Positions 43,420 through 52,286 of a DNA stretch of 64,000 nucleotides are shown here, piece after piece. Source of the stretch: Fibrobacter intestinalis. Lineage in GTDB: Bacteria > Fibrobacterota > Fibrobacteria > Fibrobacterales > Fibrobacteraceae. The translations under genes and the position numbers were made by a program. Where the stretch lies: contig NZ_FUWU01000012.1 of NCBI RefSeq assembly GCF_900167415.1, positions 1 through 64,000 on the forward strand, in the 5' to 3' direction. The notes beneath the pieces are model-generated. The model saw only the letters and a program-made list of their open reading frames with translations, did not search any database and was not told the origin of the DNA. The first letter of the stretch is position 1, and each line of letters starts with the position of its first letter.

Positions 43420-44100
43420 ATGATTTCTCCTGTGCGAAAAATGTTTGACGAGATAGCAAAAAGCTACGACTTTTTGAATCATACTTTGAGTTGCTTTCAA
43501 GATATTCTATGGCGCAAAGCGTGTTGTCGGGAACTCAAAAAAAGAGAAGCGGGTGGGCGGCTACTGGATTTGTGCGGTGGCACGGGAGATTTTGCTGTTG
43601 AATTTGAACGAATTGTTGGAAAGCCTTCGCTGGCGATTCTTGGCGATTTTTCTTTTGGGATGCTGGAATATTCTCGCGGGAAAAAAATGACGGCAAAGCC
43701 AATTCAACTCGATGCTATGCAGTTGCCTTTTTTAGACTCTTCTTTCGATGTGATTTTGAATGGTTTTGGAATGCGCAATTTGCCGGATGCGACAGGCGGT
43801 CTAGAGGAATCTTTTCGGGTGCTTTCTTCTGGCGGTTATCTCATGGTCTTGGAATTTTTTTCTCCTCGAAATTTTTTCAACAGGTTCTTTTATAAATGTC
43901 TTGCTCCGCTTTTCATTCCGCTTTTGGGCTCGATTTTTAGCGGGAAACGTTCCGCTTATGAATATCTTGTTCAATCGGTTTTGCGCTTTTTGCCCGTGGC
44001 GGATTTTGCGTCTTTAGCAGAAGCAAAAGGATTTCGCGTCGTCTCCATAAGGCCCTGCTTTTGGGGCGTGGCATTTCGCATTTTACTTCAAAAGGTGTAG
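43420..44100 (+). CDS. menG: Demethylmenaquinone methyltransferase
   Basis: 226 residues of the UbiE/MenG family. The N-terminal VRKMFDEIAKSYDFLNHTLS, SAM motif I LLDLCGGTGDFAVEF and the motifs QLPFLDSSFDVILNGFGMRN and FRVLSSGGYLMVLEFFSP fit. It performs the final C-methylation of menaquinone. In this window the futalosine genes mqnB and mqnD show that the quinone is menaquinone. Starts at the ATG at 43420. It is followed two bases later by ubiX. Confidence 0.9.
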   Translation: MISPVRKMFDEIAKSYDFLNHTLSCFQDILWRKACCRELKKREAGGRLLDLCGGTGDFAVEFERIVGKPSLAILGDFSFGMLEYSRGKKMTAKPIQLDAMQLPFLDSSFDVILNGFGMRNLPDATGGLEESFRVLSSGGYLMVLEFFSPRNFFNRFFYKCLAPLFIPLLGSIFSGKRSAYEYLVQSVLRFLPVADFASLAEAKGFRVVSIRPCFWGVAFRILLQKV

Positions 44101-44102
44101 AA

Positions 44103-44657
44103 ATGAGTCGTTTTGTGCTAGGTGTTACGGGAGCTTCGGGTGCTATTTATGCCGCGAGAACTTTATGGCATTTGCAAAAAATGGGATATTCCGTGACGCT
44201 CATTCAAACGACTGCAGGAAAGACGGTAGCCAATTACGAAGGGATGTCCGAAGCGTTGAATCAAGCGGATGCCATTTTGAATATCGATGATTTTTTTGCG
44301 GGTTGTGCAAGCGGAAATTCTAACTTCGCCGGTATGGCGATAGTTCCTTGCAGTATGGGTTCTCTTGGAAAAATAGCGAACGGAATTGCGGACAATCTTT
44401 TGACTCGAACGGCGGATGTTTGTTTAAAGGAAAGGCGTCCGTTGGTTGTTGTGCCACGTGAAATGCCGTACAATTTGATTCACATTAAAAATATGGAACG
44501 TTTGACGCTGGCCGGTGCCGTGGTGATTCCGGCGAGCCCGCATTTCTATTCCCATGCGGCGACCATAGAAAATTTGGTCGATACGGTTGTCTCTAAAATT
44601 TTGCGACATCTGAATGTTCCCAATCAAATTGTTCCAGAATGGGGTTCTGCAAAATGA
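44103..44657 (+). CDS. ubiX: Flavin prenyltransferase, UbiX-like
   Basis: 184 residues. N-terminal FVLGVTGASGAIYAARTL (FMN-binding GASG), then IVPCSMGSLGKIANGIADNLLTR and the RRPLVVVPREMPYN segment. UbiX makes the prenylated FMN cofactor needed by UbiD-type decarboxylases. In the futalosine pathway a UbiX/UbiD-like pair decarboxylates the prenylated naphthoate. The partner UbiD-like gene is not in this window. Its stop overlaps the start of ubiA (ATGA). Confidence 0.92.
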   Translation: MSRFVLGVTGASGAIYAARTLWHLQKMGYSVTLIQTTAGKTVANYEGMSEALNQADAILNIDDFFAGCASGNSNFAGMAIVPCSMGSLGKIANGIADNLLTRTADVCLKERRPLVVVPREMPYNLIHIKNMERLTLAGAVVIPASPHFYSHAATIENLVDTVVSKILRHLNVPNQIVPEWGSAK

Positions 44658-45553
44658 GCTTTTTTTCAAAGATAGTTGAGTATGGGCACTTGGTTCGCTT
44701 TAGCCATTCTCTTTTTGCGATGCCCTTTGCGCTGGGTTCCATGTGGGTTGCTGCGAACGGATTTCGAGAAATGTCGCCGGGTGAAGTTTTTCGGCTGGTG
44801 ATTCTAATCGTCCTTTGCATGGTAACGGCTCGCAATACGTCCATGTCTTTTAATCGACTTGTCGATGCCAAAATGGATGCAGAAAATCCTCGAACGGCCA
44901 AGCGCCATTTGGTGACGGGAAAACTTTCCAAACGTTCCGTAGCGGGATTTGTTGCGGTGAATGCGATTCTTTTTTGCGCCTTGGCGTGGATGCTGAATCC
45001 GCTGGCGGGAATTTGCTCGTTGCCTGTGATAGCAGCACTTTGCTTTTATTCTTATTGGAAACGTTTTTCGTGGCTTTGTCATTGGTATTTGGGATTGGCG
45101 ATTGGGATGAGTCCGCTAGGCGCTTGGATTGCCGTTCGCGGAGAATTTGCGGCGTTTCCGATTTTTTTGATGTTCATTTTGATGCTTTGGATGGGCGGTT
45201 TTGACATTATTTATGCGACGCAGGACGAAGAGATTGACCGCAAGATGGGACTCCATTCCGTTCCCGCCCGCTTCGGTCGTCGCAAGGCTTTGCAAATTGC
45301 GCTGGCGAGCCATCTGATGATGCTTGCGTTGAGTTTTGCCTTTGGACTTTATTGGAAAATGGGAATCGCCTGGTGGAGTGTTTTTGGGCTTATGGCCGCG
45401 GCGATTGCCTATATTCATTTGTTCCGAAGGTCCGATGATTTGGATGCGATGAATCGGGATTTTTTCTTGGCGAATGTCGGAATTAGTTTATTGGTGATGC
45501 TTGGACTTTTGGCGTGGATTTTTTTAGGAGGCGATGCGGATGCGTTACGATGA
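44654..45553 (+). CDS. ubiA: UbiA-family prenyltransferase (menaquinone, MqnP-like)
   Basis: 299 residues, about eight to nine membrane helices. The two Asp-rich motifs are NRLVDAKMDAENPRT and YATQDEEIDRKMGLHS. It attaches a polyprenyl chain to an aromatic ring. Given the menG-ubiX neighbours and mqnBD elsewhere, the acceptor is probably 1,4-dihydroxy-6-naphthoate rather than 4-hydroxybenzoate. Translation is coupled to ubiX by an ATGA overlap, and its end overlaps the next small gene by 14 bases. Confidence 0.9.
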   Translation: MSFFSKIVEYGHLVRFSHSLFAMPFALGSMWVAANGFREMSPGEVFRLVILIVLCMVTARNTSMSFNRLVDAKMDAENPRTAKRHLVTGKLSKRSVAGFVAVNAILFCALAWMLNPLAGICSLPVIAALCFYSYWKRFSWLCHWYLGLAIGMSPLGAWIAVRGEFAAFPIFLMFILMLWMGGFDIIYATQDEEIDRKMGLHSVPARFGRRKALQIALASHLMMLALSFAFGLYWKMGIAWWSVFGLMAAAIAYIHLFRRSDDLDAMNRDFFLANVGISLLVMLGLLAWIFLGGDADALR

Positions 45554-45734
45554 TAAGTTGAAAGTTTGCCGAAGAACCGCAACATGGATTGCCGTGCTTT
45601 CGCTTGCCGATGTCTTGGGAATGGAGTGGGGAATGATCCCAAAAGAATCGGGAGATAGGGCTCTTACGGTTTTCATCGTTTTGCTTGCCGTGGCACTAGG
45701 GGTGAATTTTGTATTGAAATGGCGGGACAAGTAG
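45540..45734 (+). CDS. Small membrane protein of unknown function
   Basis: 64 residues, two predicted helices (about 15-30 and 42-58) and a charged C-terminus (KWRDK). It begins at the ATG at 45540, eight bases after AGGAGG; a second ATG at 45534 lies too close to the SD. It overlaps the end of ubiA. By position it could assist the quinone enzymes, but no family is recognised. Confidence 0.6.
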   Translation: MRYDDKLKVCRRTATWIAVLSLADVLGMEWGMIPKESGDRALTVFIVLLAVALGVNFVLKWRDK

Positions 45735-45797
45735 CGAGATGTTTTTTAAATTAAAAACCAAACACGGAGGAATTCTTCAACTGGAGAAAACTTTGAA

Positions 45798-46348
45798 ATG
45801 ATGCGATATCAATGTTTCTTATTGTTTCTGTTGCTGAATTTACTTTTGGGGCATGCTAGTGCGGCGGAAAATAAGATTTTCTTGGCGAAAAATCCGTTGG
45901 AACAAAATGAAAAAACTTCCGTTGAATGGAATGGCGACAGCGTTCAAATTTACAACAATTTAATTGCTGACGAAAATTTGGAATCTCATTATGGTCCAAA
46001 CGTAGCAGGCATGGTTATCGGTGGTCTTTTGGTGGGAGGCGGAACATTTTTCCTTGTTGGGGGAATATATGGAGTGTGCTATTCTTCAGACGAAGGTGGT
46101 TTGATGTCGCTCTTACGCACGTTGCAGGAGTACTTTTTTTAGCGGCTTCTATCCCTTTTCATTTAATCGGAATACCGCTTTTTTCATACAACACGTATAA
46201 ATTTGCCGTTCGCAAAGGCCATGCGAATCGCCGTGACGAATACATTGATGCACTCAAGCGTTACAAGGAACGGCGTGAAAATTCCGTGCAATGGACAATC
46301 GTTCCTTCGGTGGATTTGGCAAATGCGGATTTGCTCGTGACGTTTTGA
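45798..46348 (+). pseudogene. Frameshifted secreted/membrane protein
   Basis: The first part starts with a signal peptide (FLLFLLLNLLLGHASA) and a hydrophobic glycine-rich segment (GMVIGGLLVGGGTFFLVGG), then stops at 46142. The frame -1 to it, open from 46076, continues sensibly with a second membrane segment (VAGVLFLAASIPFHLIGIPLF) and a basic tail to 46348. The two halves together look like one protein of about 180 residues. The shift must lie between about 46095 and 46140. A run of seven T (46134-46140) sits just before the first stop. It may be a real mutation, a sequencing error or slippage. Confidence 0.6.
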
Positions 46349-46462
46349 AATGAACTCCCTATCGCGCGCTACGCCAATTTCGAGAATCTTCAGTGATTTT
46401 TAACGATTACGAAAAGTTTGTCGAGAAAGTTTGCCACGCCATTTTATCGATATAGTGTCCAG

Positions 46463-47245
46463 TTAAATTTCCAAATCCCCGGTGTAGCGGGAAAGAATTT
46501 CTCCTGATCTCGTACAAAATAATAGGCTGCCGTCGTCGTTAATATCTAAAATTGTTCCTTCTATTGTGGTTTCGCCTTCGACGATGCGCGCTTTGTTGCC
46601 GATAAACTGGTCCATCTTTCGCCATTCTTCAATCCAGGGGCGAATTCCCTGAACACGCGTTGTTTCCAAAGCGGATTTTAAGTTTTGGAGAATTTCCTGG
46701 AGGAGAATTTCCCGATTGACTTTTTTCCCTAGAAGCAGCATAAGGCTGGTGACGGGGCGTTCGATTTCTTTGAAATCCATTTCGCTTGCATTGACGTCGA
46801 TGCCAATACCGATATTCAATAGAGGCTTTCCGTTTTTATTTAGGAGTTCCGAAATCATGCCGCAAAATTTTTTTTTATCGCAGAGAATGTCGTTGGGCCA
46901 TTTGACGCTAGCTTGGATGCCGATTTGACGAACCAGTTGAACAATGGAAATCGCTGTGATTTGCATCAGTTGCGGATATTCTTTTGGAGTAAATCCTTGT
47001 AGCGGATACAGGATGTTGAAATAGAGATTTTTCCCAGCGGGTGAAAGCCAGGTGCGCTCGTGTCTGCCACGTCCGTTCTGTTGAGAATCGGCGACGATGA
47101 CATCGCCCGCGTTCAATTCGCGCAAATGGTCTTTTGTGTAGCGGTGCGTGCTGTTCAAAGAAGAAAAAAGTTTCGCCGGCTTGTCATGAAGACCTTGAAT
47201 TTGCCAAGAGGAAAAAGGTTTTTCTGTAGAAAAGAAATCTTTCAT
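46463..47245 (-). CDS. birA: Biotin-[acetyl-CoA carboxylase] ligase
   Basis: 260 residues, catalytic and C-terminal domains only, so a group I BirA without DNA-binding domain. The biotin/ATP site is QQNGRGRHERTWLSP. KWPNDILCDKKKFCGMISEL contains the catalytic lysine region. The C-terminal SH3-like part ends in GEILSRYTGDLEI. It attaches biotin to carboxylase subunits. Because it lacks the helix-turn-helix it cannot itself repress the bioFGC operon. Confidence 0.9.
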   Translation of the reverse strand: MKDFFSTEKPFSSWQIQGLHDKPAKLFSSLNSTHRYTKDHLRELNAGDVIVADSQQNGRGRHERTWLSPAGKNLYFNILYPLQGFTPKEYPQLMQITAISIVQLVRQIGIQASVKWPNDILCDKKKFCGMISELLNKNGKPLLNIGIGIDVNASEMDFKEIERPVTSLMLLLGKKVNREILLQEILQNLKSALETTRVQGIRPWIEEWRKMDQFIGNKARIVEGETTIEGTILDINDDGSLLFCTRSGEILSRYTGDLEI

Positions 47246-47291
47246 ATTGTAATAGTAGTTAATTGCGCTTGGAGGTTTGGAGGAGCCGGGA

Positions 47292-47396
47292 ATGTTTTTT
47301 TACGCATCGATTTTTTTTGTAAATCTTTTACTTCTTGCGACTCGATTTGTGTTTTTGAACGGAAAATTTTTACTGAAAAAAGTAATTTTGCATTGA
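47292..47396 (+). CDS. Possible small hydrophobic peptide gene
   Basis: A 34-codon frame from ATG to TGA encoding a hydrophobic helix with a basic end (MFFYASIFFVNLLLLATRF, then KFLLKK). AGGAG lies six bases before the ATG. It fits the form of small inner-membrane peptides, but the region is AT-rich and chance cannot be excluded. Confidence 0.3.
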   Translation: MFFYASIFFVNLLLLATRFVFLNGKFLLKKVILH

Positions 47397-47436
47397 TTTT
47401 TACCGTTTTGTGGCGACGGTATTTATTGGAGGTTTT

Positions 47437-48705
47437 ATGGATTTATTGAAATTTTTAGATGAAGCGGTGACGCCGTATCATACGGTTTCGGCTATTTCGA
47501 AAGAACTTCTTCAAGCTGGATTTCAGGAATTGACAGAAACGGAAACGTGGAATTTGCAAAGGGGAAAATCTTATTTCGTAAATAGAGGTGCGGCCTTGTT
47601 TGCGTTCCGTATTCCTTCTGTATTATCTTCAGAAACGCGTTTTCGTTTGGCGGCCTCTCATACGGATTTTCCGACGATGAAAATCACTCCGAATCCGGAT
47701 TTGGAAACTGCGGGCATTCACTTGCTGCATCCAGAAGTTTACGGAGGCGCACTGCTTTCCAGTTGGTTCGATCGGGATTTAGGCATTGCGGGAATGGTTG
47801 TAGTTCGAGAAGAAAATCGTTTGGTGCAAAAAAGAATTCGGATGAATGCTTTGTGCCGAATCCCGGAATTGGCTATCCATTTGAACCGAAATGTCAATGA
47901 AGAAGGCTTTCAAATCAATCCGCAGACGCAGTTGAACGTGTGCTTTTCTGCTGGAAAAACAAAAAATTTTATCTCCGCTTTAGAAGACTTTGTTGGCTCT
48001 CGTGTTGTGGATTTTGATTTGCAATTTTTTGATGCGCAGCCTGCGGCTTTAGGCGGTTTTCATCAAGAGTGGATTTATTCGGGGCGGTTGGATAATTTGC
48101 TTTCGTGCGATTCGATTTTATCTGGAATGGTTGAATCGGGAGAGCCGGAAAATGTTTGCGGAGCGTTGTTTTTGAATAGCGAAGAGGTGGGTTCGGAAAC
48201 GCGGGATGGTGCTGCCGGGAATTTTGGGCTCGTTGTTTTGAATAGAATCGCAAATTCAATACAAATGAAGCAAGGAGAATTGTTTGGCATACTTTCGGAT
48301 TCCTTGCTGTTTTCTTTAGACGTCGCTCATGCGACGCATCCCGCTTATGGAGACAAGATGGAACCGAATCATTCTCCGTTGATGGGTCAAGGCGTTGTGC
48401 TCAAGGAAAATGCCAAAAAGCGTTACGCCAGCGAAGCGATTGCTTGTGCGCAATGCAAAGCGCTTTGCGAAGACTTGCAAATGCCATACCAGATATTCGT
48501 TTCAAGGAATGATATGCCTTGCGGAAGTACGGTGGGCCCATGCCTTTCGGCGGCTTTGGGTATTCCGACGGTGGATTTGGGTGAAGCGATTTTGGGAATG
48601 CACAGCATTCGGGAAATGGGTTCGGTAATCGATCACAAACGAATGTGCCAATTGATGCAATCCTTTTTTAGAAAAAAGGCGATGCATTTAGGGAAAATGG
48701 AGTAG
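47437..48705 (+). CDS. M18-family aminopeptidase
   Basis: 422 residues from the ATG at 47437 behind TTGGAGG. Metal and active-site elements are AASHTDFPTM (His-Asp), SGRLDNLLSCD, FLNSEEVGSETRDGA (two Glu) and DVAHATHP (Asp, His). M18 enzymes are cytosolic zinc aminopeptidases preferring acidic N-terminal residues. It probably recycles peptides. Confidence 0.9.
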   Translation: MDLLKFLDEAVTPYHTVSAISKELLQAGFQELTETETWNLQRGKSYFVNRGAALFAFRIPSVLSSETRFRLAASHTDFPTMKITPNPDLETAGIHLLHPEVYGGALLSSWFDRDLGIAGMVVVREENRLVQKRIRMNALCRIPELAIHLNRNVNEEGFQINPQTQLNVCFSAGKTKNFISALEDFVGSRVVDFDLQFFDAQPAALGGFHQEWIYSGRLDNLLSCDSILSGMVESGEPENVCGALFLNSEEVGSETRDGAAGNFGLVVLNRIANSIQMKQGELFGILSDSLLFSLDVAHATHPAYGDKMEPNHSPLMGQGVVLKENAKKRYASEAIACAQCKALCEDLQMPYQIFVSRNDMPCGSTVGPCLSAALGIPTVDLGEAILGMHSIREMGSVIDHKRMCQLMQSFFRKKAMHLGKME

Positions 48706-48862
48706 AGTGGAATGGCTTGCGTTTTTTGGTCATAACGACAAAGGGCGTTTTGTGTGACGATAAAATGTTTGTTTTGACTTTTTTGTAAAAAGGAAAGACT
48801 AAATTGTTCTAATTTGCGAAAAAAGCATAAATTTTACCCTCTTTTTGGAAAGAAAAGGGGGT

Positions 48863-48877
48863 GGCATGATTTTTGCA
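48863..48877 (+). promoter_or_regulatory. Sigma-54 (-24/-12) promoter of the porin gene
   Basis: TGGCATG-ATTT-TTGCA (48862-48877) has GG (48863-48864) and GC (48875-48876) exactly ten bases apart and differs from the consensus TGGCACG-N4-TTGCA by one base. Transcription should start near 48888, about 29 bases before the ATG at 48917. The upstream 48706-48860 region is AT-rich and could hold activator sites, but I saw no clear TGT-N10-ACA. Confidence 0.8.
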
Positions 48878-48916
48878 ATGTTTATGGTGCGGAATAATTC
48901 AACCAAAGGATACGCT

Positions 48917-50032
48917 ATGAGAAACAAAATCCTCCTCTGCCTTTCTACTTCGCTTGCAGCATCTTTTCTGTTTGCGCAGGACGCTAAAAGCGATGGCCCT
49001 AGTTTTGCCGTTTCGGGCTCTGTCGAGTTTGAAGCGAATACGCATTACAAGCAGGTGGATCCACGCGGCGAAATCGACAATAATGCCGAGGACGACAAAT
49101 GGTTCCACGATTATTCATCGACTTTCGATCTGCTCTTTCAGGTGAAATTCAATGATAAGTGGTCTGCGGAAGCTGCCATCTCCGCTGATGATGACAATAC
49201 AGCTCCAGGCTTTGCTTATGATGGTGCTTTTATCCAATACCAGCTCAACGACAAAATCGCCATTAAAGCGGGCGATATGACCTATTCGGAAGGGGCTTTT
49301 CGGTATTACGATTACGACGATCCGGGTGATGCTGCCGCCGGTATGATGGAACGCAGCATTCGCGGTATTGAAGTGGACGCTTACGGCTTGGTCGTTGGTT
49401 TGGGCTTTGGTACCGATGATGACGATTGCGATGCTTCGGATGCGGGCTGCACGACTTACGATGCGCACGTTGCTTACGAGTTGGCTTTGGGCGATCATAC
49501 AATTCGTCCTTATGTGAATTACAAAAGTTATCAGGTGGAAAACGCCAATAGCTTGCGCGCTGGTGTGACGGCAAACCTGGTGTTTGGGACAATGGCAAAT
49601 GTGCAGCTTGTTTACGGGCTTTATTCCGATGCGCTTTCCGAAGATTCTCCCAAGATGAGCCATGCGTTTACGGTGGAACCGGAAGTGAACTTGGGAAAAT
49701 TTTCAATCAAGGGTACGGCTTACTATGCATTGCTGGACGATGATGATCCGACTCTTGTCGATGCTCCGGAATACATGTTTGCTTACGTGGAACCCCTCTT
49801 TGCCATCAACGATTTACTCTCTGTCGGCGTTCAAGGGGAATATCACACGATGACTTTGGATTCCGATGCGGAGCTGGCGCAGGCATTTATCGGCCCGAAG
49901 GCATATTTCTCTCCGGTGGAAAAACTTTCGATGGATGGATATTTCCGCGCTTGCATTCCATTAGGAGACGACTATGGCGATTCGGATGACGTTTATTTTG
50001 GTGCAGGCGCATCCGTGAGCTTTGAATTCTAA
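48917..50032 (+). CDS. Predicted porin, sigma-54-controlled
   Basis: 371 residues from the ATG at 48917, six bases after AAAGGA. The signal peptide ends SFLFAQ (about 20). The mature part has alternating beta-strands and many acidic loops (DDDDCDASDAGC, LLDDDDPTLVD). The C-terminus is SVSFEF, with the terminal Phe of barrel proteins. The acidic loops suggest passage or attraction of cations. The -24/-12 promoter suggests induction through a sigma-54 activator such as the one at 12741, perhaps in nitrogen limitation. The substrate is unknown. Confidence 0.75.
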   Translation: MRNKILLCLSTSLAASFLFAQDAKSDGPSFAVSGSVEFEANTHYKQVDPRGEIDNNAEDDKWFHDYSSTFDLLFQVKFNDKWSAEAAISADDDNTAPGFAYDGAFIQYQLNDKIAIKAGDMTYSEGAFRYYDYDDPGDAAAGMMERSIRGIEVDAYGLVVGLGFGTDDDDCDASDAGCTTYDAHVAYELALGDHTIRPYVNYKSYQVENANSLRAGVTANLVFGTMANVQLVYGLYSDALSEDSPKMSHAFTVEPEVNLGKFSIKGTAYYALLDDDDPTLVDAPEYMFAYVEPLFAINDLLSVGVQGEYHTMTLDSDAELAQAFIGPKAYFSPVEKLSMDGYFRACIPLGDDYGDSDDVYFGAGASVSFEF

Positions 50033-50058
50033 AACAAAGAAATCCCTTCCTATGGGTT

Positions 50059-50107
50059 CCGTCTCGCCGTTGGCTTTATGCAGGGCGGGGCGGTTTTCTA
50101 TTTTTAA
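50059..50107 (+). terminator. Intrinsic terminator after the porin gene
   Basis: CCGTCTCGCC (50059-50068) pairs with GGCGGGGCGG (50084-50093) over 10 bp with two G-T pairs. TTTTCTATTTTT follows. Confidence 0.75.
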
Positions 50108-50110
50108 ACC

Positions 50111-51049
50111 ATGAAAATTATTTTTATGGGAACGCCGGTTTTTGCGGCTCATTTTTTAGAACATTTGCACAGTGGCTCGCATCAGGTTGTAGCCGTAGTA
50201 ACACAGCCCGATCGTCCAGTAGGGCGTGGGCGAGTTATCACGCCGCCTCCGGTTAAAGAAAAAGCGCTGGCGTTGGGAATCCCGGTGCTGCAACCGGCTT
50301 CAGTGAAAGAGGACTCTTTTGCCGAGGAGCTTTTGCGCTATCAGGCGGATATTTTTGTTGTGGTTGCGTTTTCTATTTTGCCTAAACGCGTTTTGGGGTG
50401 CGCCAAATTTGGGGCGGTCAATGTTCATGGCAGTATGCTTCCCCAATATCGTGGTGCCGCTCCTGTGCAGTGGGCGATTGCGAATGGCGATAAAATGACT
50501 GGTGTAAGCATTTTTTTGTTGGACGAGAAAATGGATCACGGTCCCATTTTGGAACAGCGGAAAATTCCGATTGGCCCTTATGATACCGAAGAAGATATTT
50601 TGAATAAGATGGTCGCCCCCGGTTGCGAAGCGTTGGATTCCGCCCTGCAACGGATTTTTGAAGGAAAATGCGAATCGCTTTCGGAACAGGATCATGCAAA
50701 CGCGTCCCCGGCTCCCAAGTTGAAAAAAGAGGATGGAAAAATTGATTTCTCGCAATCCGCACAACAGATTCACAATCGCATTCGCGCTTTTTTCCCTTGG
50801 CCGGGCGGGTTTTGCAAATTCAACGGCAAAATTGCCTATTTTCGCAAGACCGATGTGGTAAAAGATTTGGCGATTCCTCCGGGTTTTGTCCGCAATGAAA
50901 AAGATCGACTGTTGGTCGGGACAGGAAATGGAACACTCGAAGTGTTGGAAATTCAACTGGAAGGAAAACGTCCCATGCCAGCGGCAGATTTTCTTCGGGG
51001 AATACAAAATAAGAACCAGGAGAATCTGTGCTTCAAAACGATGGATTAA
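50111..51049 (+). CDS. fmt: Methionyl-tRNA formyltransferase
   Basis: 312 residues. The N-terminal KIIFMGTPVFAAHFLEHL and the active site AVNVHGSMLPQYRGAAP (Asn, His) with the later MDHGPIL (Asp) are canonical. It formylates Met-tRNA of initiation using 10-formyl-tetrahydrofolate. The end overlaps rsmB by 22 bases, the common fmt-rsmB pairing. Confidence 0.95.
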   Translation: MKIIFMGTPVFAAHFLEHLHSGSHQVVAVVTQPDRPVGRGRVITPPPVKEKALALGIPVLQPASVKEDSFAEELLRYQADIFVVVAFSILPKRVLGCAKFGAVNVHGSMLPQYRGAAPVQWAIANGDKMTGVSIFLLDEKMDHGPILEQRKIPIGPYDTEEDILNKMVAPGCEALDSALQRIFEGKCESLSEQDHANASPAPKLKKEDGKIDFSQSAQQIHNRIRAFFPWPGGFCKFNGKIAYFRKTDVVKDLAIPPGFVRNEKDRLLVGTGNGTLEVLEIQLEGKRPMPAADFLRGIQNKNQENLCFKTMD

Positions 51050-52269
51050 AAACGAGATTTTCCGCTTTTGGCGCTTTGGTGGATTGGCGAAAAACGGGAA
51101 AGCTCTTGCGGGAACATTCCCTTTCGCCATTTGCCAAGGAACTGGCTTTAGGTGTGTGTCGAAGGCATTTGCGGCTATTGCACGCTATTCGAAAATCGGT
51201 TCGACGGATGCCAGGTTTGGATGTGCAATGTGTGCTGGAAATGGGCATTTATCAGATGTTCTTTATGGATGTCCCCAATCGGGCGGTGATCGATTCCAGT
51301 GCGGAACTTGCTCGCCAGGCAAATCTTGGAGAAGGCTCTGTTAATTTGGTAAATGGGATTTTGCGCCGTTTGGATAGGGACGGACTTCCTTCGCTTCCTC
51401 CACAAAATGTTTTGCGTTTAAGCCTTGAATATTCGATGCCGGAATGGCTTGTGCGTAGGCTTTTGGATTATTGCGGTCCTGTTTATGCCGAAGAGTTTTC
51501 CAAAGAAACTGTGGAACGCCCTAGTCAATGGATGCGCGTGAATGTGCAGAAAATATCGGCAGAAGAATTGCAAAAACGATTGGCACTTTCGGGTCGCATT
51601 TATAAAAATCGATTCATTGAAATTCCGGAAGGAAATCCCCATTTAGGAGAATTATTGGCCAGCAAGGAATTTAAAGAAGGATTTTTTTCCATACAGAATC
51701 CGGCGGCACTTGAAGTGGTGAATTTGTTGCAAATACAAAATGGGATGAGCGTGTGGGATGCTTGTGCTGCTCCCGGTGGAAAAAGCGCATTGCTTGCAGA
51801 AATGTATCCCCATGCGGAAATTCTTGCGTCCGATATTTCGGCAGAACGTTTGTTGCCTATGCAGGATTTGCATTCCCGTCTTTCTCTGTCGAATATAAGT
51901 GTGCAAACTCTGGATGTAACTGCCCATTCTTTTTTTGAACGTTTTGATCGGATTTTACTCGACGTCCCTTGCAGCAATCTGGGCGTTCTTTCTCGCCGTC
52001 CGGAAGTCAAATACCGTTTGTCGCTAAAGGATGTTTTGGATTTGTCCAAAATACAATTCCATATTTTAGAAACGGCAGTTTCGGCGTTGAAGAAAAACGG
52101 CATTCTTGTTTATGCGACATGCAGCCCTGAACCTGTGGAAACCGATAAGGTTGTCAAAAAATTTTTGGAAGCGCATCCCGATTTTGAACAAGTTGGTTTG
52201 CCGGTTCGTATTTCAAAAAATGAATTTGGTTTGGATCGTTTTTTTGCGGCGGCGTTGCGAAAAAAATAA
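51028..52269 (+). CDS. rsmB: 16S rRNA m5C967 methyltransferase
   Basis: 413 residues. It begins with GTG at 51028, five bases after AGGAG. The N-terminal NusB-like domain covers about 1-130. The SAM-dependent domain has CAAPGGKSALLAEM (motif I), DVPCSNLGVLSRRPEVKY and YATCSPEPVETDKVV. The two cysteines (in PCS and in ATCS) are the RNA m5C catalytic pair. It overlaps fmt. Confidence 0.92.
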   Translation: MLQNDGLKTRFSAFGALVDWRKTGKLLREHSLSPFAKELALGVCRRHLRLLHAIRKSVRRMPGLDVQCVLEMGIYQMFFMDVPNRAVIDSSAELARQANLGEGSVNLVNGILRRLDRDGLPSLPPQNVLRLSLEYSMPEWLVRRLLDYCGPVYAEEFSKETVERPSQWMRVNVQKISAEELQKRLALSGRIYKNRFIEIPEGNPHLGELLASKEFKEGFFSIQNPAALEVVNLLQIQNGMSVWDACAAPGGKSALLAEMYPHAEILASDISAERLLPMQDLHSRLSLSNISVQTLDVTAHSFFERFDRILLDVPCSNLGVLSRRPEVKYRLSLKDVLDLSKIQFHILETAVSALKKNGILVYATCSPEPVETDKVVKKFLEAHPDFEQVGLPVRISKNEFGLDRFFAAALRKK

Positions 52270-52286
52270 CGATTGAGGAGAGTTTA

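Noticed and set aside
46134-46140. Programmed -1 frameshift on the T7 run as the definite explanation of the split gene
   Set aside because: No downstream stimulatory stem was seen, and the frame before the run (LLRTLQEYFF) looks unlike a natural continuation. A plain indel near 46100 fits better.
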